Shown: positions 37,915-49,316, counted from the first letter of the stretch. The stretch is DNA of 64,000 bases from Deltaproteobacteria bacterium (GCA_016875335.1 VGRO01000007.1:1-64000); one strand, 5' to 3'. Notes: generated by a model from the sequence alone, not told the origin. Made by a program: numbers and translations.

Positions 37915-39066
37915 CTACTTCTTGGGCGGGGTCAGCCCGGTGACCTGGCCCTTGACCGACTCCCACTGGATGGCGACCGAGGCCGATTCCTTGAAGCCAT
38001 CGCCGTCGGCGTCGATGTCCGTCTTGAGCATGGAGCCGATCATGCCCTTGATGACCCCCTTGCCTCCGAGCGATGCGAACTGCTCGTCGGGCACGGCGTC
38101 GATGGCTTCCTCGATGTCCTTCTTGGCCAGGGCGCCGCAAATCAGCCCCTTCTTGGTGTTGTCCCAGGTGGCGGTGCCAGCCACCTCGCCCTGCAACTGC
38201 GCCTGGGTGATCTTGAGCGTCAGCGCGAAGGTGGTGATGGGCAGCGTGAACTGGAAGATTTGCTTGGGTCCGCCGCCCGACAGTTGGCCGTCCTTGTTCT
38301 TCATGTTCGGGAACGAGATGACGGGCGGGCATGCCGGAGTGGTGGCCTTGGGGTCGTAGCTATCGGGCTTGACGGTGTACTTGCAGTTGGCGGTCGCGCT
38401 GACCAGGTCGCAGGTCTTGTTCGACTCCTCGACGTCGCCGATGAGCATGTTCAGGCCGAATTCCGTGCCGTCATTCTTGTAGTTGCTGGACTCCATGGCG
38501 ATGACGATGGTGCCGTCCTTGACGCTCTTTTCCAGCGGTCCGTTGGCTTGGGTGAGGAACGCGGCCAGTGCCGCCGACAGCGCGTTGTTGGGCTTGCCGT
38601 CGCCGTCGAGGTCACAGCCGACCGAACCGGCCGGCAACTTGAGCATCGACACCTTCTGCACGGTCGGGCCCCACTTCTCGGGGAACTTGCAGGTCTGGGT
38701 CTTGCACTTCTTCTCGGCCAGATCGCAGTACTCACCGGCCTTGCACGCCGGGTCGCAGCCGACCTTGGGCTTGGCCACGCATTTGTCGGTGGCGGTGTCG
38801 CAGGTCTCGTCGGCCTTGCAGGGGCCGCCGCACGGGGTCTTGGCGTCGGTGGTAGCTGTGGCGTCGCCGGCCACGGCATCAACCTTGCCGCCTCCCGCTC
38901 CGTCCGTGGCGGCTCCGTCTTTGGTGGCTCCGGCCGAAGCAGAGTCGCTGCTCGCGTCCGCAGCGCCGCCGCCGCCGCCGCTCGAACCAGAGTCGGTGCC
39001 GCAGCCCGCGGCGATCAGTGCGGTCGCGACCGCAGATGCGAAGGTAAGGGAAAGAACACGCTTCAT
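37915..39066 (-). CDS. Cys-rich lipoprotein with low-complexity linker
   Basis: ALIAAGCGTDSGSSGGGGG lipobox and linker; CGGPCKADETCDTATDKCVAKPKVGCDPACKAGEYCDLAEKKC. Confidence 0.7.
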   Translation of the reverse strand: MKRVLSLTFASAVATALIAAGCGTDSGSSGGGGGAADASSDSASAGATKDGAATDGAGGGKVDAVAGDATATTDAKTPCGGPCKADETCDTATDKCVAKPKVGCDPACKAGEYCDLAEKKCKTQTCKFPEKWGPTVQKVSMLKLPAGSVGCDLDGDGKPNNALSAALAAFLTQANGPLEKSVKDGTIVIAMESSNYKNDGTEFGLNMLIGDVEESNKTCDLVSATANCKYTVKPDSYDPKATTPACPPVISFPNMKNKDGQLSGGGPKQIFQFTLPITTFALTLKITQAQLQGEVAGTATWDNTKKGLICGALAKKDIEEAIDAVPDEQFASLGGKGVIKGMIGSMLKTDIDADGDGFKESASVAIQWESVKGQVTGLTPPKK

Positions 39067-39402
39067 CTTGGATTCGCTCCTGGTCCAGCGGCCTGGCACG
39101 TTTGGGGAAGATCCGGCACCTAGCCAGCCGCGCGACGCCCATGCGGGGCGATGATTCGTGCGGCGGGTCACAACGCAGGCCACGATTGCAGGGGACCGGC
39201 TCGCCACAGCGGCGGACGGTCGGGCCGGGCATGCAGCCCGGCGAGGGCCGAGTAGGGTAGCCAATGCTGGCCTTGCGTGTCAATGCGCGGGTTTGCGCAA
39301 GATCCGGTGCCACCTCGACCGCCGTGGCGCCGCTTTCGCTTGACCGTTCCGGGGGCCCATCCCTACACTGCCGCGCCCCGCGCCCTGGGGTTGCAGGCCA
39401 AC

Positions 39403-40128
39403 ATGGCGAAGAGACGATGGATTCTTTCGGTGGCCCTGCTGCTCGCCGCAGCCGTCCCAGCGCACGCGGCGGATCGGAGCAATCGATCTTTCGACCGGGC
39501 GCGCGGCGCGGCGGAGCGGGCACTGGCCGAACTGCGGCGGCAGAACCCAGATGCGCAAGCCGTGTGGCAGCCGACCCTTCCGGGGCCGGCCCTGGTGCTC
39601 GGCCTGCGCGTTGCGGCGCCTGGATCGGATCCCACGGCGGCGGCCGTGCAGTTCGCCCGCGACCACGCGGCCCTGTGGGGCGTGCCCGCTCGGCACCTGC
39701 ACGCCATCGACAGCCAGCCGAGTCGGGACCGCCACACCGTGCACGTGGGCCTCGCGGCGCTGGTCGGCGGGCGCGCGGTGCCGGTGGTCGATCGCCGCCT
39801 CACCGTGACCCTGGATCGCGGCGCGCGGCTGGTGGTGTCGGTGGCCTCGGACCTGTTGCCCGTCGCCGACCTGCACGCCGCGCAGGTCAGCGATCAGGCA
39901 GCGGCCGCCCGCGCCCTGCAAGCCGTGGGGATGTGTGAAGGCGCGGTGTCCTGCGCCGCGCTCGCCCGCGCTACGCCGGCCCGCCTGGCGGTCCTTGCCG
40001 ACCTGGCCGGCGCCACGGCGGTGTGGGTGGTCGACGTCCGCGTTCGCGGGCCACTGCAGCGCACGGCAGTCCTGGTCGATGCCTGGAGCGGCGCAGCGCT
40101 GCGCTCGTCGCCCGTGGCGATCGACTGA
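39403..40128 (+). CDS. Exported stand-alone FTP (fungalysin/thermolysin propeptide)/PepSY-like protein
   Basis: Signal peptide WILSVALLLAAAVPAHAA; AVQFARDHAALWGV..LHAID..DRHTVHVGLAALVGGRAVPVVDRRLTVTLDRGARLVVSVASDLLP. Confidence 0.65.
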   Translation: MAKRRWILSVALLLAAAVPAHAADRSNRSFDRARGAAERALAELRRQNPDAQAVWQPTLPGPALVLGLRVAAPGSDPTAAAVQFARDHAALWGVPARHLHAIDSQPSRDRHTVHVGLAALVGGRAVPVVDRRLTVTLDRGARLVVSVASDLLPVADLHAAQVSDQAAAARALQAVGMCEGAVSCAALARATPARLAVLADLAGATAVWVVDVRVRGPLQRTAVLVDAWSGAALRSSPVAID

Positions 40129-40169
40129 TCCTGGCGGCGGCCGACTCGCACGCACCTTCTTGAGGCCCC

Positions 40170-41858
40170 ATGGACCGATCGATCGCCCGACACGCCGCCC
40201 AAATGGCGATGGTGTCTACCCTTTTCGCCTGTGGCGCTGAACCGGCCAAAGCACCGGCAGCCGGCGCTGCCGATGCGGCGGCCGATGGCGTCGTGCCGTT
40301 GGACGGTGCTGTCCGCGCGGCCGACGCGCAAGCCGATGTTGCCGGCCCCGACGTGTTCAACCATGCCAAGGTCTATGTCGCCGACCCGCTGACTGACCAG
40401 AAGACGACGAGCCTGGTCACGCTCGCGACGCCCACCGACCCCAGCGGCAAGCTGACTGGCGCCTTTGTCGAGGTGCGCAACTGCCTGCCCGAACCGGGCG
40501 GCGAGGCGATCAAGCGCGGTGGCTTCCAGATCGGCAGCTTGTGCAAGGAGGTTCAGACCGTGCAGCCCGGCGCCGACGGCAGCTATCTGCACGTGGTGCC
40601 GCCCGCGCTCGACAAGGACAACAGCGACGCCTTCGCCGAAGTGATGATGTATCACCACGTCAACGTGATGCATGCGTACTTCAAGGACAAGTTTGGTCTG
40701 GACGCGCTGGACTTCCCGCTGTATGCGCTCGTCAACGTCAACATCCACGTGCCGATGCTCGGCGGCTGGCAGGGCTTTCCCAACGCCGCGTTCATGCCCA
40801 AGGAGGCCTTTGCCCAGTTCAACCTGCCACCGCGCGACAAGGGCGCCATCGTGTTCGGCCAGTACCAGGACACCGATTTTTCCTACGACGCCTCGGTCAT
40901 CTATCACGAGTACACCCACGCCATGATCGGCACCACCCGGCTGCTGGGCGTGCTCGTGGACCCCTACGGCCTCGACAACCTGCCGGGGGCGATGAACGAG
41001 GGCTTCGCCGACTATTTTTCGGCCAGCTTGCGCAACTCGCCGATCATCGGCCCCTACGCCCTCGGGTTTGCCGGCGAGCACCTCAAGCGCGACCTGTCGT
41101 TGCCGCGCAAATGCCCCGACGACCTGTACACGGAGATCCACGCCGACGGCAAGATCATTGGCAGCGCGATGTGGACCCTGCGCAACCAGTTGGGCGCCGA
41201 CGTGGCCGACGGCATCATCCTCAAGGCGCTGCAACAGTTCTCGATGCAGACCAACATGGAGGCCGCGGCCAAACTCATCGTCGCCGAGGCCAAGAAGGCC
41301 AGCGAGGACGCCGGCGCCAAGACCAAGGAGGCCCTGACCGACCACGGTATGCTCGGCTGCGTGCGCGCCAAGAAACTGGTCGATTTCGAGGTGTCCAAAA
41401 GCGCCGACAAGGTGCCCTACGCCATCGAGAGCAAGGACCAGACCGGCCCCAACCTCAAGCTGCCCGACGGCGTGCCCGGCTACGTGCAGTTCTTCGTCGA
41501 CGTGCCCGCAGGAGCAAAGGTCCTGCAGATTCGTTGGAAAGCGGAATCGGCCGGGGGCGGCTTCGGCGGATTCGGCGGCGGCGCGGCGCCCGACGTCGGG
41601 TTGGGGCTGAACAAGGGCAAACCCGCCCAGATCAACCTTTTCGACGGCGGATCGGCGATCGTGACGGCCAAAGTCGCCGGGGCCAATGGCGGCGGCGGCG
41701 CGCAGGTCGCCACCCTCACCGGCAACTGCCTCAACCCGGGCGGCAAGCTCTACGTGATGCTGCTCAACAAGGGCGGCAAGGCTTCGGTGACCGAGATTTC
41801 GGCCAAGGTGTTGAACGACGCGGCCGGCCAGGTCGGCGTCACCGACTGCACCAAATAG
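40170..41858 (+). CDS. Lipoprotein gluzincin metallopeptidase, fungalysin (M36)/M4-like
   Basis: STLFACGAEP lipobox; ASVIYHEYTHAMIG (HExxH) followed by GAMNEGFADYFSAS (third Zn ligand Glu). Confidence 0.8.
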   Translation: MDRSIARHAAQMAMVSTLFACGAEPAKAPAAGAADAAADGVVPLDGAVRAADAQADVAGPDVFNHAKVYVADPLTDQKTTSLVTLATPTDPSGKLTGAFVEVRNCLPEPGGEAIKRGGFQIGSLCKEVQTVQPGADGSYLHVVPPALDKDNSDAFAEVMMYHHVNVMHAYFKDKFGLDALDFPLYALVNVNIHVPMLGGWQGFPNAAFMPKEAFAQFNLPPRDKGAIVFGQYQDTDFSYDASVIYHEYTHAMIGTTRLLGVLVDPYGLDNLPGAMNEGFADYFSASLRNSPIIGPYALGFAGEHLKRDLSLPRKCPDDLYTEIHADGKIIGSAMWTLRNQLGADVADGIILKALQQFSMQTNMEAAAKLIVAEAKKASEDAGAKTKEALTDHGMLGCVRAKKLVDFEVSKSADKVPYAIESKDQTGPNLKLPDGVPGYVQFFVDVPAGAKVLQIRWKAESAGGGFGGFGGGAAPDVGLGLNKGKPAQINLFDGGSAIVTAKVAGANGGGGAQVATLTGNCLNPGGKLYVMLLNKGGKASVTEISAKVLNDAAGQVGVTDCTK

Positions 41859-41864
41859 CACTCC

Positions 41865-44576
41865 TCAGCTTGCCGCGGATTCTTCGGCTGCCGGTGTGAT
41901 CGCGACCTCGACACCGGTGTCCCCGGCCGAGACCGCCGCGGCGTCGGATGGCAACGCGCGATCGAACCCGGAGGCGCGCGACGCTGCGAGCAGGTCGTCC
42001 AGCACGCTTTGCACCCGTGCCCACGTCCGTTCGTCGGCCGCCAGATGCAGGGTCGACAGCGGCCGACCGCCACCGATCTTGAGTTGGGTCCGGCAACTGC
42101 GCACCCCAGCGATGAGCGCCACCAGCAAGGCGCCCGCGTCCAAGTCGTCCTGCGCGGCCTCACCCCCAAAGACGGTGACGCGGCAAGCGGTCTCGTCGTG
42201 CGGCCAAGGCGCGACGTGGACCGACACGGGCGCGTCCGCGCCCAGCAAGGGCCTGCACGCCAACTGGTACAGTTCTTCGGTCACGAACGGCACGATCGGC
42301 GCAAAAAGCCGCAGCAGCGCGTAGGTGCCGTGCAGCAGCGTCTGCCGCGCGGCCTCCACCTGACCCGGTGAGAATTGCGTGCCGGGCCGGAAGCGGTCCT
42401 TGATGATCTCCAGGTAGTTGTCGCACCAGTCGGCCCAGAAGAACGCCTCGGCCGCCCGGACCGCGCGGTTGTACTCGCACGCCTCGAAGGCCGCCGTGGC
42501 CTCGCCGACCGTCGCGACGGCCCGGGCGCGAATCCAGCGGTCGGCGGCGGTCGGAGCCTCCGCTACCTGGCCCGGCGCCCAGGCATCAAGGTACAAGAGC
42601 GCAAAGCGCGTCGAGTTCCACAGCTTGGTCAGCAGGCGCTTGCCGCCTTTGACGTCGTCTTCAAGGTAGCGCAGGTCGTTGCCGAGCGTGGCGCCAGCCG
42701 CCCAGTAGCGCAGGCTGTCGGCGCCGTACTTCGCCACCACTTCGGCCGGGTCCACGAAGTTGCCGGCGCGCTTGCTCATCTTCTTGCCGTGGCGGTCCAG
42801 GCCCCAGCCGGAGATCATCACCGCGTTCCACGGCAGGCTGTGGGTGTGCAGGTGCGCCTTGGCCACGGTGTAGAAAAGCCAGGTGCGGATGATTTCGTGG
42901 GCCTGCACCCGCAGGCCGGCGGGGTACAGTGACGGTCGCGCGCGGTCGGCCACTGGCGTGGCGTCGGATTGCTGGTCGCCCCACATCGCCCAGTTGGCGT
43001 TGATCATCGGCGTCAGGCTCGACGTCATCCAGGTGTCCATCACGTCGGGTTCGGCGTGCAGCGAGGCACCGCCGCACGACCCACACGGCCGCGGGCAGGG
43101 GGTCATCAGCGGGTCCACCGGCAGTTCGTCGGTGGTCGCGTAGTTGGGCGCCTGGCAATCGCTGCAGAACCACACCGGAAAGGGCACGCCGTAGAAGCGC
43201 TGGCGCGAGATGTTCCAGTCCCAGCGCAGGTTCTGCACCCACTGATCGTAGCGCTCGCGCATGAACTCCGGGTGCCAGGTCAGTTGCCGGCCGCGCTCCA
43301 AAAGCGCGTCCTTGAGGTCGAGCAACCGGATGAACCACTGCGGCGCCACCTGGATTTCGACCGGCGTGCCGCAGCGCTCGTGCAGGCTGGCCCGCGATGT
43401 GTTGTCGCGCACGCCCAGCAGGTGCCCGTGGGCGCGCAGCAGCTCCACCGCCGCCGCTCGCGCTTCGCTGTACACCGCCGAACCCTTGGCCGCGACGTGG
43501 ACGCGCTTGCCCTCCAGGTCGGGCAGGTCGGGCGTGACCATGCGCCCTGCCGGGTCGAGGATCATCACCGTGTCCAAGCCGTGCTTTCGCCACTTGGCGA
43601 TGTCCTCGGGGTCGCCGAACGTGCAGACCATCATCAGGCCCGTGCCGAACGCCGGGTCCACGCTGTCGTCAAAGACCAATGGAATCGTGCGGAAAGGCCC
43701 ACCCGAGACCTCGCCCGTGCGCGCACTCTGGCCCTGCGCATCAGGTGCATCGGTCGCCCGGAACCGCAGATTCGTCAGCGGCACAGCAAAGCGCAGACCG
43801 CGCAGCGCGGCGAACCTTTGGTCTTCGGGATGGCACGCCAGGGCCACGCATGCCGGCACCAGCTCCGGCCGCGTGGTCTCGATGACGCCGTGGGCGGGCG
43901 AGTCTGGTGGGGCGGTCGGCGCGTCCACGTCGAACCGCACCGCATGCATGGGCCGATTCTGCTCGTCGCCGGCTTCGACGTCGGCCTGGGCCAGCGCCGT
44001 GCTGCACGCCGGACACCACAGGATCGGGTCGGCGCGGCGCTCCAACCGGCCCTGGCGCACCAGATCCAGGAAACTTGCCTGGGCGTGGCGCACGGCGCGC
44101 GGCTGGATGGTCGAGTAGGTCATGCGCCAGTCGATCGACAAACCGAGCGCCCGCCACAACGTCTCGTAGACCTCGGCGCCTGACCGGGTCTCCTTGAGGC
44201 ACAGTTCGACGAATTCCTGCCGCGTGATCTTGCCCTTTTGGATCTTGTACTTCTGCTCGACGTAGCGCTCGGTGGGCAGGCCGTTGTCGTCAAAGCCCAT
44301 GGGGTAGAAGATCTCGTAGCCGCGCATGCGCTTGAAACGCACCACGAACTCGGCCTGCGAGTAGCTCATCGCGTGGCCGGTGTGCAGGTGCGCGGCGCTG
44401 ACGTAGGGCGGCGGCGTATCGATGGCAAAGGTGCGCCCCGCGCGGGCGGCCGGACTGTGCGGGTCGTGGTCGTACAGGCGCCACGCCTCCCACTGCGCCA
44501 CCCACCGCGGTTCGGTCTGCAGGTGGTCGTAGTTCTTGGGCAGGCGGTCTTGCAGGGCGGTCGGGGGCTGGGACAT
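41865..44576 (-). CDS. valS: Valyl-tRNA synthetase (archaeal/rickettsial-like subtype)
   Basis: PPPYVSAAHLHTGHAMSYSQ (HIGH-type), PMGFDDNGLPTERYVE, KKMSKRAGNFVDPAEVVAKYGADSLRYWAA. Confidence 0.85.
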   Translation of the reverse strand: MSQPPTALQDRLPKNYDHLQTEPRWVAQWEAWRLYDHDPHSPAARAGRTFAIDTPPPYVSAAHLHTGHAMSYSQAEFVVRFKRMRGYEIFYPMGFDDNGLPTERYVEQKYKIQKGKITRQEFVELCLKETRSGAEVYETLWRALGLSIDWRMTYSTIQPRAVRHAQASFLDLVRQGRLERRADPILWCPACSTALAQADVEAGDEQNRPMHAVRFDVDAPTAPPDSPAHGVIETTRPELVPACVALACHPEDQRFAALRGLRFAVPLTNLRFRATDAPDAQGQSARTGEVSGGPFRTIPLVFDDSVDPAFGTGLMMVCTFGDPEDIAKWRKHGLDTVMILDPAGRMVTPDLPDLEGKRVHVAAKGSAVYSEARAAAVELLRAHGHLLGVRDNTSRASLHERCGTPVEIQVAPQWFIRLLDLKDALLERGRQLTWHPEFMRERYDQWVQNLRWDWNISRQRFYGVPFPVWFCSDCQAPNYATTDELPVDPLMTPCPRPCGSCGGASLHAEPDVMDTWMTSSLTPMINANWAMWGDQQSDATPVADRARPSLYPAGLRVQAHEIIRTWLFYTVAKAHLHTHSLPWNAVMISGWGLDRHGKKMSKRAGNFVDPAEVVAKYGADSLRYWAAGATLGNDLRYLEDDVKGGKRLLTKLWNSTRFALLYLDAWAPGQVAEAPTAADRWIRARAVATVGEATAAFEACEYNRAVRAAEAFFWADWCDNYLEIIKDRFRPGTQFSPGQVEAARQTLLHGTYALLRLFAPIVPFVTEELYQLACRPLLGADAPVSVHVAPWPHDETACRVTVFGGEAAQDDLDAGALLVALIAGVRSCRTQLKIGGGRPLSTLHLAADERTWARVQSVLDDLLAASRASGFDRALPSDAAAVSAGDTGVEVAITPAAEESAAS

Positions 44577-44699
44577 GGGCGTCGCTGTCGGCGGCCAGGG
44601 CGGCCGCGGGGGCGCGGACGTTAGCATGGCGAACCGGCCGTGGTCACCCTTGCGCCCGGACCGGCACAGGGCCGGCCATCTGAGGAATTTGTCGTGTGA

Positions 44700-45359
44700 T
44701 TACAGCTTTGTGCGCGCCGGGAGCGCCGCGGGCGTCCGCGTCGGCGAGGCGGGCAGGGCGTCCAGGTGGCTGGTGTCGTTCAGTTGCAGCAATCGGAATC
44801 CGCCCTTGGCCATGTCCACGGTCGACAGGCTGCAGACGTCGATGGCAAACGTGCGAAACAGGTGCGGCTTGAGCTGAAAAATCCGCGCCAGCATCGCCTG
44901 GATCGCGAACATGTGGCACACCACCACGGCGTGGCCCTGCGGGTGGCGGTCGTACAGTTCTTCCAGCACCTTCCACCCGCGAGCGCCGCACTCGGCAATG
45001 GTCTCGCCCTGCGGAAACCGCGTCGTGCCCGGGCGCCTGCCCCAGCGCTCGCGAAAAGACCTTTGGCCCTCTGGCAATTCGCCAAAGCTCTTGCCTTCGA
45101 GCGCGCCGAGGTCGACTTCGAGCAGCCGGGCGTCGAAAAGCGGCTGCAGCGCCGTTCGGGCTGCGATGGCCCGCGCCGTGTCCGCGCAGCGCTGCAGCGG
45201 GCTCGACCACAGCGCGTCGAAGGGGCGGTCGGCCAACCGCTCGGACACCGCCTCGGCCTGGCGCCGGCCCAGTTCAGACAGGGGCACGTCGGTGCGGCCG
45301 ACCAGCCGCGGCGTGCCGGTGAACTGGTTGGCGCCGTGGCGGACGAACGTGACCTTCAA
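44700..45359 (-). CDS. Histidine phosphatase superfamily (phosphoglycerate mutase-like)
   Basis: KVTFVRHGANQ (RHG), SSPLQRCADTARAI, HAVVVCHMFAIQAML; TTG start. Confidence 0.88.
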   Translation of the reverse strand: MKVTFVRHGANQFTGTPRLVGRTDVPLSELGRRQAEAVSERLADRPFDALWSSPLQRCADTARAIAARTALQPLFDARLLEVDLGALEGKSFGELPEGQRSFRERWGRRPGTTRFPQGETIAECGARGWKVLEELYDRHPQGHAVVVCHMFAIQAMLARIFQLKPHLFRTFAIDVCSLSTVDMAKGGFRLLQLNDTSHLDALPASPTRTPAALPARTKL

Positions 45360-45525
45360 GGCGGAACCTGCGGTGGCGCGGAGCGCGCGGCCGGCGCAGC
45401 GTAGCACCGGTAGCCGTACCGGCCAGTTTTGCGTTCGCCGTGGGCCGATTCTTGGCACGCCCGATGGCCTGCCGTAGCATCGCCACAAGGCGGCGTCTGC
45501 CCGCCCGGCCCCGACGACCCCGCGG

Positions 45526-46332
45526 ATGACGCAACACGCGCAAAATCCCGTGCTTGTGTGGACCGTCGCGATCACCGTCGCATGCGCGGCGGCGCTGCCC
45601 GGGCCCGCGCGCGGTGCGCCGCCCGGGCCGACGATGCCGCCCTCTCCGAGCCCGGCCGAGGTGGACAAGGTGGCCTCAGCGGACGACGACCTCGCAGCGC
45701 AGTGGGAGACGGCGGTCAACTACTTCAAGTACCACGAATTCGACAAGGCCATCGAGCGCCTGTCGGGTCTGCTGTACCCGACCACCCGCCTCGATGCGCG
45801 CCGCGAACTCAGGGCCCGCGAATACCTGGGCGCGGCCTACTGGTGGCAGGGCAAGCGCGAGGCGGCGGCCGACGAGTTCACGGCCCTGCTGGTGCGCGCA
45901 CCGGGATCGCGGCTCGAACCGGCGCAGTACCCTCCCAAGATGATCGAGGAGTTCGAGGCCCGCAAAAAGCGGCTGGTCGACACCGGCGTCATCAAGGGCC
46001 AGGCGCCTCCCCCTGACCTCGACGGCCCGGATGCGCGCAGGGCAGTTGCGCCGCCGTTCTACATGAGCCTGTTTCCGTTCGGCGTCGGGCAGTTCTCGAA
46101 CCGCCAGCCGGTCAAGGGCTGGATCCTGTTGGGCAGCGAGGCGCTGCTCGGAGGCCTGTCTGCGGCGCTGTACCTGCGCAACCGCGATGCGGGCCGCGTC
46201 GGCGATCGGCCGTGGAAGGACGACGCCTGGCAGATTTCCGCCGGGGCCGCTTTCTGGTTGCTCGCGGGCTACGGCGTGTGGGACGCGTGGACGACCCATC
46301 GCGCCACCTGGCCGCCCCCTCCCGCCGACTGA
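45526..46332 (+). CDS. Exported TPR-containing membrane protein
   Basis: Signal peptide; WETAVNYFKYHEFDKAIERLSGLLYP..AREYLGAAYWWQGKREAAADEF; C-terminal FPFGVGQFSNRQPVKGWILLGSEALLGGLSAALYL. Confidence 0.65.
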   Translation: MTQHAQNPVLVWTVAITVACAAALPGPARGAPPGPTMPPSPSPAEVDKVASADDDLAAQWETAVNYFKYHEFDKAIERLSGLLYPTTRLDARRELRAREYLGAAYWWQGKREAAADEFTALLVRAPGSRLEPAQYPPKMIEEFEARKKRLVDTGVIKGQAPPPDLDGPDARRAVAPPFYMSLFPFGVGQFSNRQPVKGWILLGSEALLGGLSAALYLRNRDAGRVGDRPWKDDAWQISAGAAFWLLAGYGVWDAWTTHRATWPPPPAD

Positions 46333-46426
46333 CGGAACGCGCGACCAGCGCCCGTCACCGAGCGTTGCGCTTTGGCTGCGCTCGGGCGATGCTCCGCCCT
46401 GGCCCGCGAGGCGCTGCAGGCAACCC

Positions 46427-48217
46427 ATGGTGTTCTTCGAACTCGGCCCCGGCGACACCATCAAGGCGACGCACCCTGTCGACAAGGGCGTGTTCTCGAT
46501 CGGTACCGACGCCAATTGCGACGTGCGCCTGCGCGGCCGCGGCATCATGGACGTCCACGCCCACGTCCAGGTCCAAGGCCGGGTGGTGGTCATCGAGTCC
46601 GTGGGCGACAAGTTCGTGGTCAACGGCCGGCGCACCGACCGCCACCAGTTGCAGCAGGGCGACATCTTGGACTTCGGCACGGTCCGCTTGCGCTTCCATG
46701 CCGGTCCGCGCACCCGCGACTCGGGCGTGCGGTCGGGCGTCGGCGGCGGTGCAGGGCTGCTGAGCAGCCTGGCGCGCTTTTCCGAAGCGCTGGCGGAGAC
46801 CTACGAGATCGACCGGCTGCTCGAAACCATGCTCGACACCATCATCGACGTCACCCAGGCGGCGCGCGGCGCGGTGCTGCTGCTCAAGGACGGCAAGATC
46901 CAGCCCACGGCGGCGCGCACGGCAGGGGGCAAGACGGCGCCGTTGGCAGGGCTGGCCATCTCGGATTCGATCGTCGACCGGGTGTTGCAGTCCAGGCACT
47001 CGATCGTCGTCTCCGATGCCCTCAGCGACCGCGAATTCAAGGCCGCGCAGTCGGTGCTGGATTTTCACATCTGCTCGGTGCTGTGTACGCCACTACAGAC
47101 CAAGGGCGAGCTGCTCGGCGTCATCTACCTCGGCAACGACAACGTGGTGAACCTTTTCACCGAAGAGTCGCGCGAAGTCGCCACCGTGTTCGCGGCGCAG
47201 GCGGCGATGGCCGTCAAGAGCGCCATTGTGGTCCAGGATCTTCAGTTGACCAACCAGAGTCTGACCGCGCAGATCGAGCGCATGAATTTCGGGTCGCTCA
47301 TCGGCGCGTCCGATTCGATGAAGGAGCTTTTCAAACGCGTCGACAAGGTGGCGGCGACCGACATCAACGTGCTGATTACCGGCGAGACCGGTACCGGCAA
47401 GGAATTGGTGGCCAACGAGTTGCACCGCCGATCGCCGCGGGCGCGCGGGCCGTTCGTCGCCCTGAACTGCGGCGCCATCCCTGAGAACTTGCTGGAGTCC
47501 GAGCTTTTCGGGCATGTGCGCGGCGCCTTCACCGGGGCTGTCGCCACGCGCGAGGGCAAGTTTGCGGCGGCCGACGGCGGCACGTTGTTTCTGGACGAAG
47601 TGGGCGAGATGCCGGTGGCGCTGCAGGTCAAGCTGCTGCGGGTGCTCGAAGACCGCCGGGTGACCCGCGTCGGCGAGCACGCGCCGCGCGACATCGACAT
47701 CCGCGTCGTCGCCGCCACCAACCGCAACCTCAGCCAGGAGGTCAAGGCCGGCAAGTTCCGCGAAGACCTGTACTACCGGCTCAACGTCGTGCGCCTCGAA
47801 CTGCCCGCCCTGCGCGACCGAGGCGAAGACGTCGTGCTGCTCGCCCGCTACTTCTTGCGGCGCTACAGCGAGGAAATGAACGTGCGCGCGCGCGGGTTTG
47901 CCGACGACGCCGTGCGGGCGATGCAACTGCACCAGTGGCCGGGCAACATCCGCGAGTTGGAGAATCGCATCAAGAAGGCCCTGGTCTTTTGCGACGGCGG
48001 GGTGATTTCGGCCGAGGACCTCGAACTCGGGGCGCTGCAGACCGGCAAGATCGAACCGCTGGTCGAGGCCAAGGAGACGTTCGCCGCAAGCTACGTCCGC
48101 AAGATCCTGGCCATCAACGGCGACAACCGCGCGCAGACCGCCAAAGACCTGGGGGTGGATGTGCGCACCATCTATCGGTATTTGCAGCGCGAGCGCGAAG
48201 AGGACGACGCCGACTGA
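46427..48217 (+). CDS. FHA-GAF-AAA+ sigma-54-dependent transcriptional activator (Fis-type HTH)
   Basis: [34 protein letters not shown] (GAFTGA), [22 protein letters not shown]-terminal [24 protein letters not shown]. Confidence 0.95.
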   Translation: MVFFELGPGDTIKATHPVDKGVFSIGTDANCDVRLRGRGIMDVHAHVQVQGRVVVIESVGDKFVVNGRRTDRHQLQQGDILDFGTVRLRFHAGPRTRDSGVRSGVGGGAGLLSSLARFSEALAETYEIDRLLETMLDTIIDVTQAARGAVLLLKDGKIQPTAARTAGGKTAPLAGLAISDSIVDRVLQSRHSIVVSDALSDREFKAAQSVLDFHICSVLCTPLQTKGELLGVIYLGNDNVVNLFTEESREVATVFAAQAAMAVKSAIVVQDLQLTNQSLTAQIERMNFGSLIGASDSMKELFKRVDKVAATDINVLITGETGTGKELVANELHRRSPRARGPFVALNCGAIPENLLESELFGHVRGAFTGAVATREGKFAAADGGTLFLDEVGEMPVALQVKLLRVLEDRRVTRVGEHAPRDIDIRVVAATNRNLSQEVKAGKFREDLYYRLNVVRLELPALRDRGEDVVLLARYFLRRYSEEMNVRARGFADDAVRAMQLHQWPGNIRELENRIKKALVFCDGGVISAEDLELGALQTGKIEPLVEAKETFAASYVRKILAINGDNRAQTAKDLGVDVRTIYRYLQREREEDDAD

Positions 48218-48241
48218 ACGGCCGTTGCCTGGCACCGCACA

Positions 48242-48292
48242 GTGCCTGGACCTGCCGCGTGCCTGGACCTGCCGCGTGCCTGAACTTGCCGC
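48242..48292. repeat. 17-bp tandem repeat x3
   Basis: gtgcctggacctgccgc (48242-48258, 48259-48275), gtgcctgaacttgccgc (48276-48292). Confidence 0.92.
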
Positions 48293-48324
48293 GCTCGCGC
48301 CCCTGCCGGCGCCACTGGAAGACG

Positions 48325-49233
<909 letters not shown>

Positions 49234-49249
49234 CCACTTGGCCGCAAGA

Positions 49250-49279
49250 TTGACAGCCCGCGAGGCCAGCGCCTAAATT
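49250..49279 (+). promoter_or_regulatory. Sigma-70 type promoter of tRNA-Gly
   Basis: TTGACA (49250-49255), 18-bp spacer, TAAATT (49274-49279). Confidence 0.65.
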
Positions 49280-49316
49280 GCGCCCCGCGCGCCGCCTGGG
49301 TCACCGGCCGGCTGTC

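Noticed and set aside
39277-41858. FTP-like gene and peptidase gene as a single frameshifted gene
   Set aside because: The downstream ORF begins with its own start and lipoprotein signal and the upstream ORF ends at a natural PepSY-like C-terminus, arguing for two genes.
48230-48250. tggcaccgcacagtgcc considered as a sigma-54 promoter for menB
   Set aside because: Spacing is off by one (GG-N11-GC) and it overlaps the 17-bp tandem repeat.
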